Assembly (NCBI RefSeq): GCF_000090795.2
Contig: NW_003546454.1
Coordinates: 99,736-160,501 of the forward strand
Reading direction: 5' to 3'
DNA from: Amphimedon queenslandica
Lineage: Eukaryota; Porifera; Demospongiae; Haplosclerida; Niphatidae
DNA length: 60,766 bases
Position 1 is the first letter of the stretch. Each line of letters begins with the position of its first letter. Of the stretch, positions 22,466 through 32,999 are shown one piece after another. The notes under the pieces are model-generated. The model worked only from the letters and a program-made list of their open reading frames with translations. It made no database searches and had not been told where the DNA came from. Both the position numbers and the translations under genes were made by a program.

Positions 22466-24389
22466 GATGGCGCACAGCTATGAAAATTTTATGGGCAACA
22501 AGGATTTTCATCCTGGTAGTTTGAGGAATTTGAGAAAAGTACATGATGAGAAGTAAATAATATTAATGCGAGACTATTGTTGGTAGGTATGGGAGGCTAA
22601 GGAACAATTAAAATTGGATGAGAAGAGGCAGGAGGAGCTACGCCAGCAGTACTTCAAAGAACAAGAAATATACAAGTCAAAGTAATGAAGAAATTTAATG
22701 TAATTATAACAGTGTACTACTACTGGTGTACAGGGAACTGATTGGGAAAGCAAATCCTATGGATTTCATGTATGAGCCTCCGCCATCATTTGCTAAAGGT
22801 AATGATGATGATGATAATCATTATATTATACAAACTAAATTTTCTTTTTAGATGATAAAAAGGTGTGTCTCAGTCATAATGTCTTCCTTTACTATTGTGT
22901 TTAGGATAAAGAAAAAGCCGAAGATGGTTCTGCAGTGAAGTTTGACTGGCAGAGACAGGACAAAGCTCCACCCAGAGAGAGGCAAGCAGCACTAAAGTGT
23001 ACATGTAACGAAAGTGTACATGTGACATTTTTTATGAGCATTTGAATGCATTATGCATGATTGCAGTCTACATTTTAAAAGTCTACAACAGCCTCACAAT
23101 GTTATTGCCAGCATTTTTTATTTAGTTTTGCTAAGGACAACGATCGTATAGTTGACCAACCGTTTGGTATTGAGGTTAGAAATGTGAAGTGCATCAAATG
23201 TGGAAAATGGGGACATATTAATACTGACAAAGAGGTAACTAACAGACATGGGCGTGATGGGGCTGTAATAAATCTGTTAAAAATCTGGCCAAAGACCATA
23301 GACTATATATAATGCATAGTATTTTCTCAAAATCACTAGGAAAGCATTCTCCATTTTAATGATTTTTCCTGATGCATATACTGTACAGGTTCTTACGTTG
23401 TTTTTAAAGTTTAGCTAATTACGATCAAAATTAGATTTTTTGCAAATTTTAAGTTGCTCAAAAACCAGGCCAAATTTGTCCCTGTACATGGTCTCGGGCC
23501 AAATTTTGCCAAAAATAACTAGGTAAGAATTTTAATTTGTGTGAAATAAGAAAATGGAGAAATGATGTGTGCTTTGTTGTTTTTGTAGTGTCCATTGTTT
23601 GGAAAAGCAAGGCCAGAGAGTCAAGGTACGTGAAGACTATATTTTATAAGTTTATCTTATTGTTAACTCTCTACTAGCCAAACCTTTTGAAGTACCAATC
23701 ATAACCGACTGGGACAGTATCAATGATGGCCTAAAATTCAAACAATGCGTCAAAGATCGTGTCATAGACTCCAGTGATCCTCTTCAGCAGTTTGTTGTCT
23801 CTGATGATGATGAAGAAAAGGAATTAGCAAAACTCTTAGAACAATTTCCACCCGAGCAACGCAAACGTCTACTCAAGTGAGACACCAATTATTCATATTA
23901 TTTCTATTACTGTACCACTGCTAAATTTTTTGAGGGCTGTGATATAAGTTTACAAAAATGAAGTCTAAAAATAGATTTTTCAGCAAATTTGTGAAATTTA
24001 CACCCCTTGAAAGTCTTGCGCTGTACTGTATTATTTTTACATAGCATTTTAATTTTAATTAATGATAATAATAATAATTATTATTATTTAGGAAGCTCAC
24101 TAAAGCAGAAAAGAATGATAAACATCAGAAGAAAAAACATCGGAGGAAGGAGGAGGAGGAAGAGGAAGATTTGAGTGAAGAAGAGAGAGTATCGTCAAGA
24201 AGATCACAATCAAAGCATAAATATCATCATAAAGATAGCTATGATGAGAAATCAGAGAGAAAGAGGAGAAAGAGAGAGAGTGAGAGCTCTCGGCTCAAGG
24301 ACAGTCACCGACACAAAAAGAAAAAACATCACAAAAGAAGAGACACAGATAGCAGTGACAGTAGTGATGAATGGATAAAAAAAAGATAA
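22466..24389 (+). CDS. CIR1: CIR1-type corepressor / spliceosome-associated protein
   Basis: The human orthologue links RBPJ (Notch pathway) to histone deacetylase complexes and also associates with splicing factors. The start [18 protein letters not shown] matches the family N-terminus. Exons then give [44 protein letters not shown] and CPLFGKARP (a CCHC-like zinc knuckle: CxxCxxxGH...C). The C-terminal exon is a Lys/Arg/Glu-rich RS-like tail ([20 protein letters not shown]), typical of nuclear speckle proteins. The start codon is embedded in AAGATGGCGC, a YY1-like initiator motif. One intron carries a reversed copy of the dispersed AT-rich repeat (about 23290-23525). Confidence 0.93.
23290..23525 (-). 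repeat. Dispersed AT-rich repeat, reverse copy
   Basis: It shares reversed phrases with 1735-2105 (AAGTTGCTCAAAAA, GGCCAAATTT, GAACCTGTAC-like). It lies in a CIR1 intron. Confidence 0.7.
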
Positions 24390-24480
24390 AATTAATAATT
24401 ACCTTTTAATTTAAATGTGTGGGTACCGGGTGGTGCAATGAGTGGGCGTGGTTTAGCTACATTTGGAGGTGTGGCTGAAA

Positions 24481-27400
24481 ATGTCTGACGACCTAATCGA
24501 CGTTCCAGCTAGGCACAAGTTTAACTTGGACAGACTGCACATATTCCTACACGACAAGCTACCAGGATTTAGGTGTAACAAAGGAAAACTAAGAATACAT
24601 CAATTTAAGTGAGGCCAAGCAAATGATTGAGAGAGAAAATAGCTTTTATTTTTAATCAAAATGATGACAATATTATGTACTTCTCTAGACATGGTCAGTC
24701 TAATCCAACCTTTCTGATTTCAACTGACGCTGGACAGGAGTATGTATTGAGAAAGCAACCATCAGGGGAGCTGCTGTATGGAGCACATAGGGTATGTCAA
24801 ATTATCAATTCACATTATGTACCAGACCCTCCCTTTTTTCCTGCACCAAACCCCTAGTATCAGTAATTTCATTTCCATCTTTTCTTATTCAGGTTGATAG
24901 AGAGTTCAAAATCATGACGGCACTCTTTTCGGTCAATTTCCCGGTACCACGCCCACTCTGTCTCTGTACTAATAATGATGTTATTGGTGCTAGCTTTTAT
25001 GTGATGGAGAGGGTGCGTGGGCGGATATTCCGACAAGCTGCATTCCCTGGAGTGAGTCCGGATGAGAGGAGACTACTATACAAGTCACTGGTTGAGACGC
25101 TGGCACACTTACATTCGATTAATTGGAAGCTATTAGGACTCAAGGGATATGGGGGGAGGAGCAAGAAAAGCTACTGTGAAAGACAGGTAAGTTATCATCA
25201 AGCTTTTGTAACCAATCTGTTGTAATTATTATCTTATTTTATTTTAGGTTACTGTGTGGTCCAGTAATTATCGTATGTCTTGTATTGATGGTGAACCGGC
25301 AAATGAAATGGAAGTGCTGATGGATTGGCTGCCTAGAAACATACCAGACCAACCTCATCCAATCTGTATGTTCTTTCATTATTATATAAATACTATGTAT
25401 AATTATATTTTTGCAGGTATAGTTCATGGCGATTATAGACCTGAAAATGTAATTTTCCATCCTACTGAAGTAAGAACTAATAATTGAGACAGTCCCTTTA
25501 TATTCTATTAGCCTAAAGTGATAGCAGTTCTTGACTGGGAGCTGAGTACATTGGGGCACCCATTGTCTGACTTGGCTCATCTCTGCATGATATACCTTCC
25601 ATTACCAAATGAGCTAACTGTTCATAGTGTACCAGGTGCTCCTACTGAGGCTGCATTAACTGGATGGTATTCAGAGATTGCTAGAATACCACATCCCATA
25701 CCAAACTGGCCTTACTTTAGAGCTCTTGCCTGCTTTAGAATGGCAGCAATCGCACAAGTAAGAAAGTAATGCAACTTTTTCCTATTACACATATTGGGAA
25801 AATTATTGTCATGTGTCATTGAGCATGTGTAGAATAAAACAATAATTATGGCAGACTTTATTATTGGCAGTCAATTATAATGTACTTTTAAACTTGATTT
25901 TAGGGTGTGTATGCCAGAGGTCTTCATGGCAATGCCAGCAGTAGCTTCACTGATAGATTCAAACATGTTGTTCGTCCACTTGCAAAAACTGGATGCTCTT
26001 TCTTTGAGTATGCAGTGTTATTATCATACTCTATTATATAATTATATTTAGTCCCAGGTTTGTTGCTAACTATCCATTCCCGTCTTACTTGGAATCTGGC
26101 AAATTTTCTCAGAGAGGACGTCAGATATTAGCTCAAGTGAAAGAGTTTATGGATGACTACATTTATCCAGCAGAGAAGGTCAGTTAAGAAATGGAGAGGA
26201 GAAATGGCTAATGACAATTTATCATGTTTTGTGTTTTTAGGAGGTTTATGAATATGTTAGTAAGCCAGAGAATACATGGACTATTCCTCCTATCATTGAA
26301 GAATTGAAGGACAAAGCTCGTATGGCTGGTTTATGGAACCTGTTCCTCTCAGGAGTATCAGGATTGAGCCAGTTTGAGTATGCTCCTATGGCCGAAGAGA
26401 TGGGGCGGTGTCCTTTTGCTTCTGAAGTGTTTAATTGCAATGCTCCTGATACTGGGAATATGGAGGTACTGTACTTGTATGGGAATCATGAGCAGAAGGA
26501 GAAATGGTTGCAGCCATTACTGAATGGAAAGATAAGATCCTGCTTCTCAATGTCGGGTAAGTAGAGAAAGAGATAAAGAAGAGGATTTATTGAGTGTTAT
26601 TGAACTTATGTAGAACCAGATGTAGCATCCAGTGATGCTAGTAACATGCAGTGTACTATCACTAGGGTAGGGAATGAATATGAGGTCAATGGAATAAAGT
26701 GGTGGTCCAGTGGTAGGTATCATTAAAATTATGTCATGTGACATAATCATGAATCATTCATGTGATTATAATTTATTTTAGGTGCCGGGGACCCAAGATG
26801 CAAGGTAGCCATTGTAATGGGAGTGACTAATCCTAATGCTGACAGGTTCTTTAATGTATTTCATTAACCTTTAGCTTTGGGTTCACTTACTTTAGACTCA
26901 AGAGACATTCCATGATTATTGTTTCCTTGGACACACCTGGGGTCAAAAAGATTCGCCCACTCTCTGTCTTTGGATACCTTGGTAGATTAGATTTATTATT
27001 ATTATTTATTTATTTATTTATTTATTGTTAGATGCACCTCATGGTCACTATGAGATCAATTACGATCATGTTAGAGTTCCAGCTGGTAACCTCATCCTAG
27101 GTATTTTAAGTATTAAATGTACTTTAATATACTCTCATTCTTAACAGGTGAAGGTAGAGGGTTTGAGATAGCCCAAGGTAGATTGGGTCCAGGCAGGATA
27201 CATCACTGCATGAGGTCCATTGGTGTAGCTGAGAGGACATTAGATCTCATGTGCAGTAGAGCTCTCTCTAGGGAAGCTTTTGGAAAGAAGCTAGTGCATC
27301 AGGTATGGAGGAATGATCATTATTAATGTATCGTATCTCCTTCTTTACCTTTAGCAAACTGTTAGGACCTCTATTGCTGAGTCAAGGCTTGAGATTGATC

Positions 27401-27771
27401 AGTGTCGGCTGTTGGTTCTTCATACTGCTGCAGCTGTTGATACACTGGGACCGAAGAAAGCTCGTAAACAAGTAATTACCATTTACTATTATAGCTGTGT
27501 GTTTATACTTTTTTACTTTACCAAACACACAAAAAGTATTAATTTTCATTCATTTATCCATTAACAGATTGCTGCAATTAAAGTTGTTGCTCCACGCATG
27601 GCATGCAGTGTAATTGACAGAGCCATACAGTTGCATGGGGCACTGGGAGTGTCACAGGATAGTCCATTGGCTCACTGGTATGTGTATGCTCGCTCATTAA
27701 GAATTGCTGATGGACCTGATATTGTACACCTGGAAACTGTGACTAAGGAAGAGTTGAAAGCTAAACTTTAA
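24481..27771 (+). CDS. ACAD11: Acyl-CoA dehydrogenase family member 11 (kinase-like + ACAD fusion)
   Basis: The N-terminal half is an aminoglycoside-phosphotransferase-like kinase domain, with [13 protein letters not shown] (HGDxxxxN catalytic loop) and [13 protein letters not shown] (metal-binding D). The C-terminal half is a FAD acyl-CoA dehydrogenase ([73 protein letters not shown]). In mammals ACAD10/11 use this pair of activities to catabolise 4-hydroxy fatty acids by phosphorylating the 4-hydroxyacyl-CoA. There is no N-terminal HAD domain, so it is ACAD11 rather than ACAD10; the length, near 780 residues, fits. The C-terminus ends AKL, a plausible PTS1 peroxisome signal, and no mitochondrial presequence is seen. 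About 14 short introns, one bearing a MITE relic (25795-25880). Confidence 0.95.
25795..25880. mobile_element. Relic of the TTGGCGAA-family MITE in an ACAD11 intron
   Basis: It keeps only the interior phrase GTGTCATTGAGCATGTGTAGAAT and part of an end (ATTGGGAAAATTATTG). The terminal inverted repeats are largely lost. Confidence 0.55.
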
Positions 27772-28062
27772 TATTATCTATTATTGTGTGGAAATTTTAA
27801 TAAGTAACAAAATGATTTATTATTATTATTAGCGTTAGCAATAAGCTGCAGTTACGTGTACCATTCATCATGAAGATGCTTTGACTGCATTCAATAATAG
27901 GTTTATGGCATGGTGCATAGTTTATTCTTTAATGATGTATTAATACCATAAACATATTATTCATAGCATTGTGCGATGATGAGAAAACAACATATTACAA
28001 GTTTATTCATAAAAGCGTTTGAGAAGGAAATGCAACAGGAGCAGTCCATAGTATTATTCATA
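27772..28062. other. Upstream region of receptor A
   Basis: No coding exon seen. Its 3' part (TAGTTTATTCTTTA..., ATTATTCATA...ATTG) is repeated upstream of receptor C (about 41500-41634), so the promoter was probably duplicated with the gene. Confidence 0.5.
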
Positions 28063-31000
28063 ATGGGTAAAATGGCAGTGTCAGTGCTAATGGTGTCTGT
28101 TGTCTTCTTGTTGAGTGTCAGTGAAGTCATTAGTCAGTGTCCACCTTCCTCAGGTAGACACTGGATGAGTATAATAACAACTGTATAGGTTTTTATAGGT
28201 ATCTACCTGATGCATAATGGAAACTGCTATACTAATGGATCATATTTTTGGGATAGTAGTGTCAATGCAGCTAATGAAGCTATATCATGTGTGTTACCTG
28301 GTACTAGTCTAACTACTGGTCAGTGGGTTAGAGCTGCTGATCCTGATGATCCTGTTGACTGTAACAGTAATAGTGCCAGTGATCCTTTCCTTTGTACTAA
28401 TGTTACTTCACCTAATGCTACTCTCAATCTTTATCTTGCTCAGGGACTATCAGCAGCTCAAGAAGGCTGGTATAAGTGTTGTCTTCCTACTAATTGTTCA
28501 GATCCTAACACTAACATCATCTTTGCTAATGTATTCAGTAAGAGGAGACTATAATCACTTACTGATGTAATAATTTCATTTGTAGGATATTGTGAAGTAG
28601 AATCATTTACTGTTGCTGGTCTTCCTTCTGATATGACAGTATATCCTCAGGAATACAAACTGAATTGTACTAAAATCGGGTACAATAAGTATGGTATTAG
28701 TATGAGCATTGGTAGCACTGCACTGGTTAGATACACTAATTGTGAAGATTATGTACATCATTCCCCTTGTCCTGGTACTGAGTTAGTTGATAGCACCAAC
28801 ACAATAAGATATACTGTTAATATCACATGGGATGGAATGACTGTCAGTAGTGGATCAATCAGTCAATCAACCACTGGAGATCAAATGTACCAGTGTGTAC
28901 TAGATAATCTTAGTGGTGCTGATAGAACACGTACTTTAACCATTAAAGGTAATACACATACACTTTTACAATAATACATGCAGTTATGTCTCCTTATAGT
29001 ACCAGCAGCTGCTCCCTCTTCTCTTACTGAGGTCAGCAAGACAATTACCACTATCACTGTCAGTTGGACTGCACTTGATTCAATTGATGCTGATGGATAT
29101 GTAGTCAATGTCACTAGTGACACTGACACTGTGCAGACAGTACAGGTGGAGGGAAGTAGTAATAATACAATCACACTGAATGGGCTGAAAGGGGGAACAA
29201 CTCATAGCACCACAGTCAGAGCCTATCAACAATTACTGGGACCTGCTAGTACAATCAGTGTACAGACCTTACCAGGTATTGCTACTGTACCTTTTAATGT
29301 ACTTGTAACATTGTTGATGTATTTCTAGTTATTAGTTCAATTAATTGGACACTAGTATCATCCATTACACAACTCAATAATACTCAATATCGTATTGATT
29401 GTCTCACAACTACTGATATAAATCCTTCAACTGATGTTTACTGGTTAGTGAATGAAATGATGAAGAGTAACTCAATGTATACATCAATTGATGTCCTGAC
29501 ATACAACAACACACTACTGGTATATCCTGATCCACTGGGAGTGTCAGTTAATGTTACCTGTATAGCAATGATTGGAGGAGTCAACTACAGTCAATCTGTG
29601 ATATTACATGGTATGATTAAAGTACTTTAATTAATAGTAGATACCTTAATTTTTAAAAATTTCCTAGCTCCTAGTGGTCCTCCAAATAATGTGCGAGGGT
29701 TTATATTAAATGCTAACAGCATTAAAGTGAACTGGACCAATTCATCAGAGACTAATGGATATGTAATTGAGTATACTACTGGAGGTTTAACCAGGAATGT
29801 AGTACCTACCAGTGAAAATGAAATTGTACTAACAGATCTCTCACCATCAATGAATACCTATAACATCAGTGTGTACTCATATATAGATCTTCCTTCAGTT
29901 AATAGTACAGTAACAGTGTTAAAGTTTGATGGTGAGTTACTATCATTGTGAGAGTGTAATTGATATCTGTTGTAGTTCCTAGTCCTGTAACTAGTCTTTC
30001 AGTATCTAATGTCTCAACCACTGGTATTACAGTGAACTGGATTATTCCCAGTAGTGACAACTATGTAACATACTACACCATCTCCTATACTCCACCTTGT
30101 CCCCAGTTATCATCAGTGAATGAGACAGTCTCTGTTGCTCCTCATCAGTCCACTACAACATACAGTTATACATTAATAGGTCTGTACAGTGGTATGAATT
30201 ATACCATCACAGTGAGAGCTGGTAATGTACTAGGAGAGTCTGAATTGAACATGGCTAGATCTATACAAACTGAAGCAATAAGTAATGATATTATTTATTT
30301 CACTAACTTATAGTTACCTTATAATTTATAGTTCCTAGTTGTTGGCCTTCATCACTTCAAATTTTACCTGTAAATTTTACAGCTAATAGATTCACTTGGA
30401 ATGAGGTTAATTGTTCTCAGCGTAATGGTCTAATCACAGGCTATACAGTCATTATCAGTAACAGTAGTATCACATACAACCTCACCAGTACTGAGAGATA
30501 TTTCATATTGAATGATCTAGTATTTGGTACTGAGTATAACATCAGTGTAGCTGCTGTCAATTCTGTTGGAAGAGGTCCCTTCAGTGATCCAATTGTAGTA
30601 GAGATTGGAATAGGTATGTAATTATTATACTATATCAGTTTTGTGAGGATAAGTTTTTATTTAGTACCTGGTCCAGTTGGTTCAGTATCCAGTATCATGG
30701 ACACTACATGGGCTGTTATCTCATGGAGTGTACCTAGTTATATTCCATCAGACTATCCCATTGTCACATATGAGATAGGATATCATATCTTACAGTCTGA
30801 AAACTGTATAATAGCTACTAATAATTTTAATACTGATGCCACAGAAACTGTTGATACCCCCAGTAGCAGTACATTTAGATCTATTAACATTACTGGTCTT
30901 AATGCTATGTCTTGTTATATTTTTGGTGTACGTGCATACACTGATAATGGATATGGACTATGGACAATTATTGCTAATGAAACACTAGAACTACTAATTC

Positions 31001-31485
31001 AGCCACCTTCAAGTGCATTAGTATCAACATCACCTTCAATATTCAGTAAGTATATTATCTATCATTAAGAATTAACCATTAATTTATAAACAGTATATCC
31101 AAGTACTACTTCAAGCACATTATGTAATGATAGAGATATTGCATTTAGTGTGTCAGTAGGTGTATTGTTTATTTTACTGACTGTAAGTGTCATTTTCAAT
31201 ATATATTCCTTTATAAGGTACTGTTAATGAGTCATTTTTATAAATTATTAATTTGATATCTTTCAGAATGAGAGGTCCTAAAGGTACCAAACAAGCAAAG
31301 TAAGCATGATTATGGACTAGCTACTAACTGATGCACATCAATCACATTGTAGAGCTGATGATGATATTGCAATGCAAGTATGTGAACCATATGATCTTCA
31401 CAAGACTAAACTAAGTGAAGAGAACAGAGTCTATGATGAATGTCAAGTGTCACCTGATGCTGTTTATGAGACTATGCCACAATGA
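28063..31485 (+). CDS. Ig/FN3 transmembrane receptor A with tyrosine tail
   Basis: Predicted cell-surface receptor. Signal peptide MAVSVLMVSVVFLLSVSEVISQ, then two Ig-like domains (SC...GQWV...GWYKC; LNC...ITW...YQC), one FN3 (28999-29275), a third Ig-like (29330-29610) and four FN3 domains (from about 29668, 29974, 30330 and 30662). A TM exon (FSVSVGVLFILLTVSVIFNIY) and short cytoplasmic exons follow. Almost every domain is one phase-1 exon, ideal for shuffling. The ectodomain is very rich in N-glycosylation sites. The tail has three tyrosines, in PYDLH, VYDEC and VYETM; the last is a YxxM motif, the class of site bound by the PI3-kinase p85 SH2 domain. No kinase domain is present. No named orthologue recognised; ligand unknown. 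A relic (B) and a longer copy (C) lie 8-18 kb downstream on the same strand. Confidence 0.85.
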
Positions 31486-31737
31486 CTTATTATTGTGATC
31501 GTTAACTTTACAGTTTTGTAGTTTCAGTGTATCCTTTTAAAGATATTGTTTCTTTTTAACATCTAGAGCAAAATGTAAAATAAACAACAGGATTTTTTCC
31601 TGTTGACAAAACACTTTGGTGATTAGAATCCTTAACTACCCTATCACCTACTATGCATGGTTTGCTATTTATTTGAATTGAAATCTTGCAATGCTCCTAC
31701 TATTATAAATCATAAATTATATTATTATTATTATTAT

Positions 31738-32325
31738 GATAGCATATGTGGGAGTAAGAGAAAGCCCATTTAGGATTATTTGAAAGACTAGTTAAGGAAA
31801 GAAGAGTGAGACCTACTGCTTTGATGCCTCTGTGGAACATAGCTGGATGCAGGATGTGTACTGGGTATGATATAACAGTCACTGCAATTACTCATTAATA
31901 ACTTAAATGTATTCCTTTCTCCTTTGTCCTATTCTCCACTCCTCTCTCTCTCCCATTATCAGGTGCTGGTAGTGCATTATTAGGTAAAGAGGCAGTAATG
32001 GCTTGTACTGTTGCTGCTGAACAAGCTTATTACAATGAGTATGTTAATATTGATGGAGCCTCACAAAAATGGTCATTTTATGTTTACATAGTCAGTTAAG
32101 GGAGCTGTTGAATAGAGAAGAAAAAGATGAAGAACTTTTAAAAGTATATCTCCATTTTGTTGTGTTATACTATGCAATAGATCTATATGTAGTACGTTAT
32201 TGGACGTTAGCTCTAATTGTTATTTTTTAGTGTTCTTGTTTGTTGTTTATTACTAGAGTGTAAAGGATTGTAGAGATCATGAACTGGATCATCTTGAACT
32301 GGTTTAGAACATGATGCCGAACATA
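31738..32325 (+). pseudogene. COQ7: 5'-truncated, broken copy of COQ7 (demethoxyubiquinone hydroxylase)
   Basis: COQ7 is a mitochondrial di-iron hydroxylase of ubiquinone synthesis. Only the second half is present: HLGLFERLVKERRVRPTALM, PLWNIAG, then GAGSALLGKEAVMACTVAAE, QLRELLNREEKDEELLK and SVKDCRDHELDHLE. Three introns are kept with correct phases, so this is a duplicated, not a processed, copy. An in-frame TAA sits where the family has Gln (MWDQEK region, about 31750). A one-base frame change after HLE moves the conserved GLEHDAE into another frame (about 32305). The N-terminal half with the first iron-ligand motif is absent. Not expected to be functional. Confidence 0.85.
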
Positions 32326-32329
32326 TAAT

Positions 32330-32999
32330 AAAAATTATACCTATTATATTATGCATTGTATGTTGTAATATGTATGACATATGTATACATGTAATTAGTA
32401 GGTTGTGTATTTTGTGTTAATTAGTATTTACATAAACATATGCTTTTAATTAATGTATGATCTCATGTTCCTATGGCCTTATGCCCTCTTTTGTGTAATG
32501 TACAATGAGCTGGACAGCTCTGTCCAGCTCATGAGGACTCACTTGTCTACTAGGACTCACTTGTCTACTCCATATAGACCCTTTGTTAGTTACCTGTGTA
32601 CAATAGTGTCCTTTCTTTGTTATGTTTTGTATTTAAGTTCTGTAATCTTAGAGCATTTTCATTTTCTCTTTTTGTTGTAAAAGTATTTTAACTTGATCTC
32701 TGCTAACTTTACTACGTGCAGCAACTCTAGCTAATCGCTATTGTAGTGCTGATTCTCAATATTGTATGTGTTATTATCGTTTAAGCTCCAGGTTACCAGA
32801 TATTCTCACAAATAATAAGAACTGGATGCAAGGCAGCAATATGGCTATTAGAAAGACATTTTATGTAGCCACACCTTTCACCAGTAGGAGTATCAAGTTT
32901 GCATACCAAACCAAACTAAAGAGTCAAGAGCCCTTTAAAAGCCTCTCATTTTGACAAACTTAGTCTAATTCATCCCCTCGTTTCTTTTCTTCCGCAGAA
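32330..32999. other. Region upstream of the 2A-ankyrin gene with a hairpin and direct repeat
   Basis: No coding exon recognised. At 32507-32530 GAGCTGGACAG and CTGTCCAGCTC form a perfect 11-bp stem with a 2-base loop. Immediately after, an 18-bp direct repeat (AGGACTCACTTGTCTACT) occurs twice at 32534-32569. A pyrimidine tract ending TTCCGCAG directly precedes the start codon at 33000, suggesting an upstream 5' UTR exon. Confidence 0.55.

Noticed and set aside
28881..29174. Antisense open frames opposite the receptor FN3 exons (also 42558-42773, 43687-43893)
   Set aside because: They recur only because the FN3 exon is repeated; no start context, splice logic or family features.
31370..31485. 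Receptor tail as a canonical ITAM or ITIM
   Set aside because: The tyrosines do not fit YxxL/I-x6-12-YxxL/I or I/VxYxxL/V; only YxxM is a recognised match.
32453..32954. Two small + strand open frames before the ankyrin gene
   Set aside because: No family features, and they cannot be spliced to exon 1 with support visible in the sequence.
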